This document shows positions 6,704-7,530 of a stretch of DNA of 7,530 nucleotides, in pieces. The translations under genes were made by a program, and so were the position numbers. Position 1 is the stretch's first letter. Every line of letters starts with the position of its first letter. The stretch comes from Myxococcales bacterium (lineage in GTDB: Bacteria; Myxococcota_A; Polyangia; Polyangiales; Polyangiaceae). Where the stretch lies: NCBI GenBank assembly GCA_025362165.1, contig JANYHY010000876.1:1-7530 (forward strand), read 5' to 3'. The notes beneath the pieces are model-generated. The model did not search any database and was not told where the DNA came from. It was given only the letters and a program-made list of their open reading frames with translations.

Positions 6704-7530
6704 GAGCTTGGCAAACCATGGTAGTCGCGGCCGTTGCCTGTTCCTCTTCTCAGGCAGTGTTGCCACCTAGAGGGCAAATCGTATTGCATGTCACCACGGA
6801 TGCGCTGCTCCCACCTGCGCCGGGTCAGGTGCGTGACCGAAGCGCACCACCTCCATTGTTTGATTCGCTACAAATCGACGTGTTTCCACCCAAAGCTACT
6901 GTGCCGTGCGCGGGGTGCAGCCGGCGCTTTCCCATCGATCGCGACATGGCGGAGAACGACAAGGCATCTGTCGGCATCGTGACCGCCGTCAACACTCGCG
7001 GCTATGTCGCGCGTGTGCGCTTGTTTCGAGCGGGAGCGCTCGTCAACAGCGAGCCCATCGAGAGCGCGGCGATCACTCAAATCATCGGACTGCCACCCAT
7101 CCCTGCAGAGGGGATCGTCGACATCACCGCGGACTTGTCGACGGACACGCTCGGCACACCGAAGGGGACCTTCGACGCTCCCATCGCATCAACGCTGGGT
7201 CTGCCTCATAAGGGTCGCGTCGGGACTTGGGGGGCCGCCCAGCGTAGGGACTGCACCCCACCTCCCAATGGCAAAGTGCCAGCTGGAATGGTGTGCGTGC
7301 CGGGAGGCGCGTTCTGGATGGGGAACACGTCAGTCACTTCAGTGCTGGCGAGCGTCGACGCCAACGTGCCGCGGCTCGTCGTGGTCTCGCCGTTCTACTT
7401 GGACACGGGAGAGGTGAGCGTCTCCAAGTACCGTGTTTCAGGCGTACAGCGACAGTTCGTCGATCCGCTGTTCGCGTCGCACGACGACCCGTACGACAGC
7501 AATGGCGTCCCCAGCACATGCACGTTCAGC
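6700..7530 (+). CDS. 3'-truncated putative lipoprotein with SUMF1/FGE-sulfatase-fold domain, tandem paralogue of the upstream gene
   Basis: The frame stays open from 6700 to the right edge (277 codons, no stop), so the gene continues beyond the window. TTG 6700 is preferred: it overlaps the preceding stop as TTGA and gives a compact signal peptide (MRAWQTMVVAAVAC) with Cys14 in a plausible AVAC lipobox. In-frame alternatives are ATG 6667 (longer overlap) and ATG 6718 (signal too short). Residues about 23-150 form a beta-rich N-terminal domain (GQIVLHVTTDALLP, FDSLQIDVFPP, ARVRLFRAGA). They correspond to VVVDTD / LRVDFY / VRLRVYPDG in the upstream gene, and add a CAGC pair at 70-73. The FGE-fold domain begins near 197 with MVCVPGGAFWMG, then PRLVVVSPFYLDTGEVSVSKYR. 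This copy keeps the canonical VPGG.F.MG entry that the upstream copy has lost (CVPSAATLFGG). Cys185, Cys199 and Cys274 align with Cys251, Cys261 and Cys331 upstream. Catalytic competence cannot be judged because the active-site half is off-window. Confidence 0.85.
   Translation, partial: MRAWQTMVVAAVACSSSQAVLPPRGQIVLHVTTDALLPPAPGQVRDRSAPPPLFDSLQIDVFPPKATVPCAGCSRRFPIDRDMAENDKASVGIVTAVNTRGYVARVRLFRAGALVNSEPIESAAITQIIGLPPIPAEGIVDITADLSTDTLGTPKGTFDAPIASTLGLPHKGRVGTWGAAQRRDCTPPPNGKVPAGMVCVPGGAFWMGNTSVTSVLASVDANVPRLVVVSPFYLDTGEVSVSKYRVSGVQRQFVDPLFASHDDPYDSNGVPSTCTFS

Noticed and set aside
1..7530. CRISPR arrays, tRNA or rRNA genes, insertion sequences, toxin-antitoxin or phage genes
   Set aside because: No direct repeat arrays, RNA-gene signatures, transposase motifs or terminal inverted repeats were seen on reading both strands.

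Overview
The window looks like a GC-rich chromosome segment from a large-genome myxobacterium (Myxococcota, probably Polyangiales/Sorangium-like). Three features point that way: G/C-biased third codon positions with long spurious antisense reading frames, secreted proteins with Asp/Ala/Gly-rich linkers, and the family mix (AgmX/PglI-type C-terminal domain, formylglycine-generating-enzyme-like lipoproteins, a wax-synthase-type MBOAT protein). This placement is inferred from family content, not from a marker gene.

Layout. (1) Positions 1-2433, plus strand: three closely packed genes. The first is a left-truncated protein with a HELIE / EVGDMC motif pair and a C-terminal beta-rich domain. The second is a small, probably exported AgmX/PglI-type protein (gap 7 nt). 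The third is a wax-synthase-type membrane O-acyltransferase (gap 3 nt). (2) Positions 2437-5039, minus strand: a glutathione S-transferase-like gene followed by an Uup-type ABC-F ATPase, joined by a TGATG stop/start overlap. The ABC-F stop faces the acyltransferase stop only 3 nt away. (3) Positions 5040-5125: an 86-nt divergent intergenic region with overlapping inverted repeats, presumably holding promoters for both sides. (4) Positions 5126-7530, plus strand: two tandem, diverged paralogous lipoprotein-like genes. Each has a variable N-terminal beta-rich domain and a C-terminal SUMF1/FGE-sulfatase-fold domain. The second overlaps the stop of the first and runs off the right edge.

Functional reading. 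The Uup-type ATPase is a cytosolic ribosome-associated or DNA-repair-linked housekeeping factor, and the GST-like protein is probably a cytosolic detoxification or thiol-conjugation enzyme. The flanking genes mostly encode envelope or secreted proteins. The FGE-fold pair probably does not make formylglycine: the complete copy lacks the cysteine pair expected in the active-site strand and instead shares other cysteines with its partner. No RNA genes, mobile elements, CRISPR arrays or clear rho-independent terminators were found. Nearly every base is coding, and there is no gene-free stretch over 300 nt. Nothing here amounts to a convincing new multi-gene system. The least characterised parts are the FGE-fold lipoprotein pair and the HELxE protein.
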